A stretch of DNA of 64,000 bases. Origin: Comamonas thiooxydans. Lineage in GTDB: Bacteria > Pseudomonadota > Gammaproteobacteria > Burkholderiales > Burkholderiaceae_C. Positions 62,945-64,000 of this stretch are shown in pieces. The stretch is from the NCBI RefSeq assembly GCF_002157685.2, contig NZ_AP026738.1, positions 992,001 to 1,056,000 of the forward strand. Direction: 5' to 3'. Every line of letters starts with the position of its first letter. Within the stretch, counting starts at the first letter, position 1. The position numbers and the translations under genes were made by a program. Below the pieces are notes generated by a model. The model did no database searches, was not told where the DNA came from, and saw only the letters and a program-made list of their open reading frames with translations.

Positions 62945-64000
62945 TTATTTGGCGCTGAGCTTCATCTGGGCGGGCGAGGCCGTGATGTAGCCCACGGCGG
63001 AGCCGAACTTGTCCTTGTAGTTGGCCTTGATCAGCGGATCCAGCTGGGTCTTGACGTTGGCGTGGATGCCACCCCAGTCGCCAGCGTGCTGGAAGTTGCT
63101 CATGATGTAGGTCCAGCCGTTGATTTCGTCCACGGCATGCAGGCCCGTGGATTCACCACCTGCGGGCACGGACAGCACGCGCGACAGCTGCTTGGTGTCC
63201 ACGTTGTAGGCCCACATGAAGTTGTTGACGTGCTGGCTGCTGTCCTCGCCGATGAACAGGGTGCGCATCTTTTCCGAGAACTTGAGGTTGTCGGGGTTGG
63301 CAATCTTGTTGGGGTTGGCGGTGTTGCCCAGGGCGTCGCCCTTGAGGGTCTTGCCGTCGGTGTCCAGCAGATCTTCGCCAGCCAGCAGGGGGGCGGTGTC
63401 CACGGGCATCCATTCGCTGCTGATGGCTGCGCCGTCGGTATCCTTCTGGCCACCCTTGAGGTTCAGCGCCATGACCACGCCTGCCACCAGCTGCTTGGGC
63501 ACGGAGACGCCGTTGCCTGCCACGTTGGCGGCATTGCCGGCCACCATGGAGGACTGCACGTTCTGCAGGGCGGAGTAGGCGATCTTGTCCTTGGCGTTGA
63601 CGGTCGTGCCTTCCATCTTGGTGAAGCCCAGGCTGGCACCCTTGAAGGCGGCATAGCGATGGGTTTCGAGGAAGGCGGCGGCCTTGTCCATGCCGGCGTT
63701 GATCTTGATCCACTCGGTCTTGCCGTTGGTCACGATCTTGGTGTAGCTGGAGTCGTTGGGGTCGGCCTTGAGCACGGTCATGATGTCCGCAGGCTGGAGC
63801 GTGTTGGCCAGGTTCTCGATATCGGCGCTGGTGGCAGAACCCAGCTTGATCCACGTCAGGGGTGCAGCGCTCTTGGCTGCAGGGTCGATGGAGAAGCCCG
63901 CGCCGACCTTGGCGGCATACAGCGTGCCCGAGGACAGGTCTTTTTCCTTGTCGGCCACGAAGACGAAATAGCCGCTGTTGGTGGCGTCGTCACCCATCAG
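62945..64000 (-). CDS. PhoX/DUF839-family phosphatase, C-terminal 351 residues (5' end beyond right edge)
   Basis: Frame is open to the right edge, so the N-terminus and signal peptide are missing. The C-terminal part shows the DUF839 pattern: LFIGEDSSQHVNNFMWAYNV, SRVLSVPAGGESTGLHAVDE, INGWTYIMSNFQHAGDWGGI. PhoX enzymes are Ca/Fe-dependent periplasmic phosphomonoesterases, secreted by Tat and induced in phosphate limitation in other bacteria. Ends LDPLIKANYKDKFGSAVGYI, then MKLSAK. No Pho box is visible since the promoter is outside. Family assignment is by overall pattern. Confidence 0.8.
   Translation of the reverse strand: MMGDDATNSGYFVFVADKEKDLSSGTLYAAKVGAGFSIDPAAKSAAPLTWIKLGSATSADIENLANTLQPADIMTVLKADPNDSSYTKIVTNGKTEWIKINAGMDKAAAFLETHRYAAFKGASLGFTKMEGTTVNAKDKIAYSALQNVQSSMVAGNAANVAGNGVSVPKQLVAGVVMALNLKGGQKDTDGAAISSEWMPVDTAPLLAGEDLLDTDGKTLKGDALGNTANPNKIANPDNLKFSEKMRTLFIGEDSSQHVNNFMWAYNVDTKQLSRVLSVPAGGESTGLHAVDEINGWTYIMSNFQHAGDWGGIHANVKTQLDPLIKANYKDKFGSAVGYITASPAQMKLSAK

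Overview
The window looks like a chromosomal segment of a Comamonadaceae betaproteobacterium, probably Comamonas or a close relative. This rests on the high G+C housekeeping clusters (rpsP-rimM-trmD-rplS, rpmB-rpmG, M48 peptidase/phhB/rsgA divergent from orn), a complete livHMGF cassette, and a dispersed TGATAGCTGC-type hairpin repeat. I recall that repeat from Comamonadaceae but could not check it. I see no prophage, insertion sequence, plasmid function or CRISPR array. The genus is an inference.

Layout. 1-9 kb: acyl-CoA dehydrogenase (3' end outside), yceH, purN, DUF1653, rsmB, a fatty-acid desaturase, a small DUF2917-like gene divergent from a MocR-type regulator, a secreted protein of unknown function, rpmG/rpmB. 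9-17 kb: trxB, ftsK, lolA, brnQ, rarA. 17-23 kb: livHMGF without its binding protein, then a PhoU-like/Pit phosphate pair. 23-25.5 kb: a PAS-like/GGDEF/EAL protein with degenerate catalytic motifs, and a TM2-domain protein. 25.7-34.5 kb: the S16-RimM-TrmD-L19 operon, a CoA pyrophosphatase-type Nudix gene, a CbiB-like membrane protein, a Sel1/transglycosylase lipoprotein-size enzyme, rsgA, phhB, an M48 peptidase and orn. 34.5-38 kb: an RGG-tailed DEAD-box helicase with a structured leader, and a Bcr/CflA exporter.

38-52 kb: one tightly coupled cellulose operon on the minus strand, in transcription order bcsB-Z-C-E-F-Q-A-G. It includes a 57-codon bcsF. BcsG predicts phosphoethanolamine-modified cellulose. 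BcsA keeps its PilZ motifs and BcsE an RxGD motif, so two layers of c-di-GMP sensing are likely. Orn, which completes c-di-GMP turnover (pGpG to GMP), and the degenerate GGDEF-EAL protein also lie in the window but are not part of the operon. Just upstream of bcsB stand four tandem tRNA-Lys(CTT) genes ending in a strong terminator.

52.8-64 kb: a 3-hydroxyisobutyrate-dehydrogenase-like gene, guaC, and a tetR gene divergent from an OMF-HlyD-MFS (EmrAB-type) tripartite efflux set with a palindromic operator. Then come uvrD and a PhoX-type phosphatase cut by the right edge. Recurrent features are -10-like hexamers 6-8 nt before start codons that lack a Shine-Dalgarno, suggesting leaderless mRNAs, and at least seven related intergenic hairpins.
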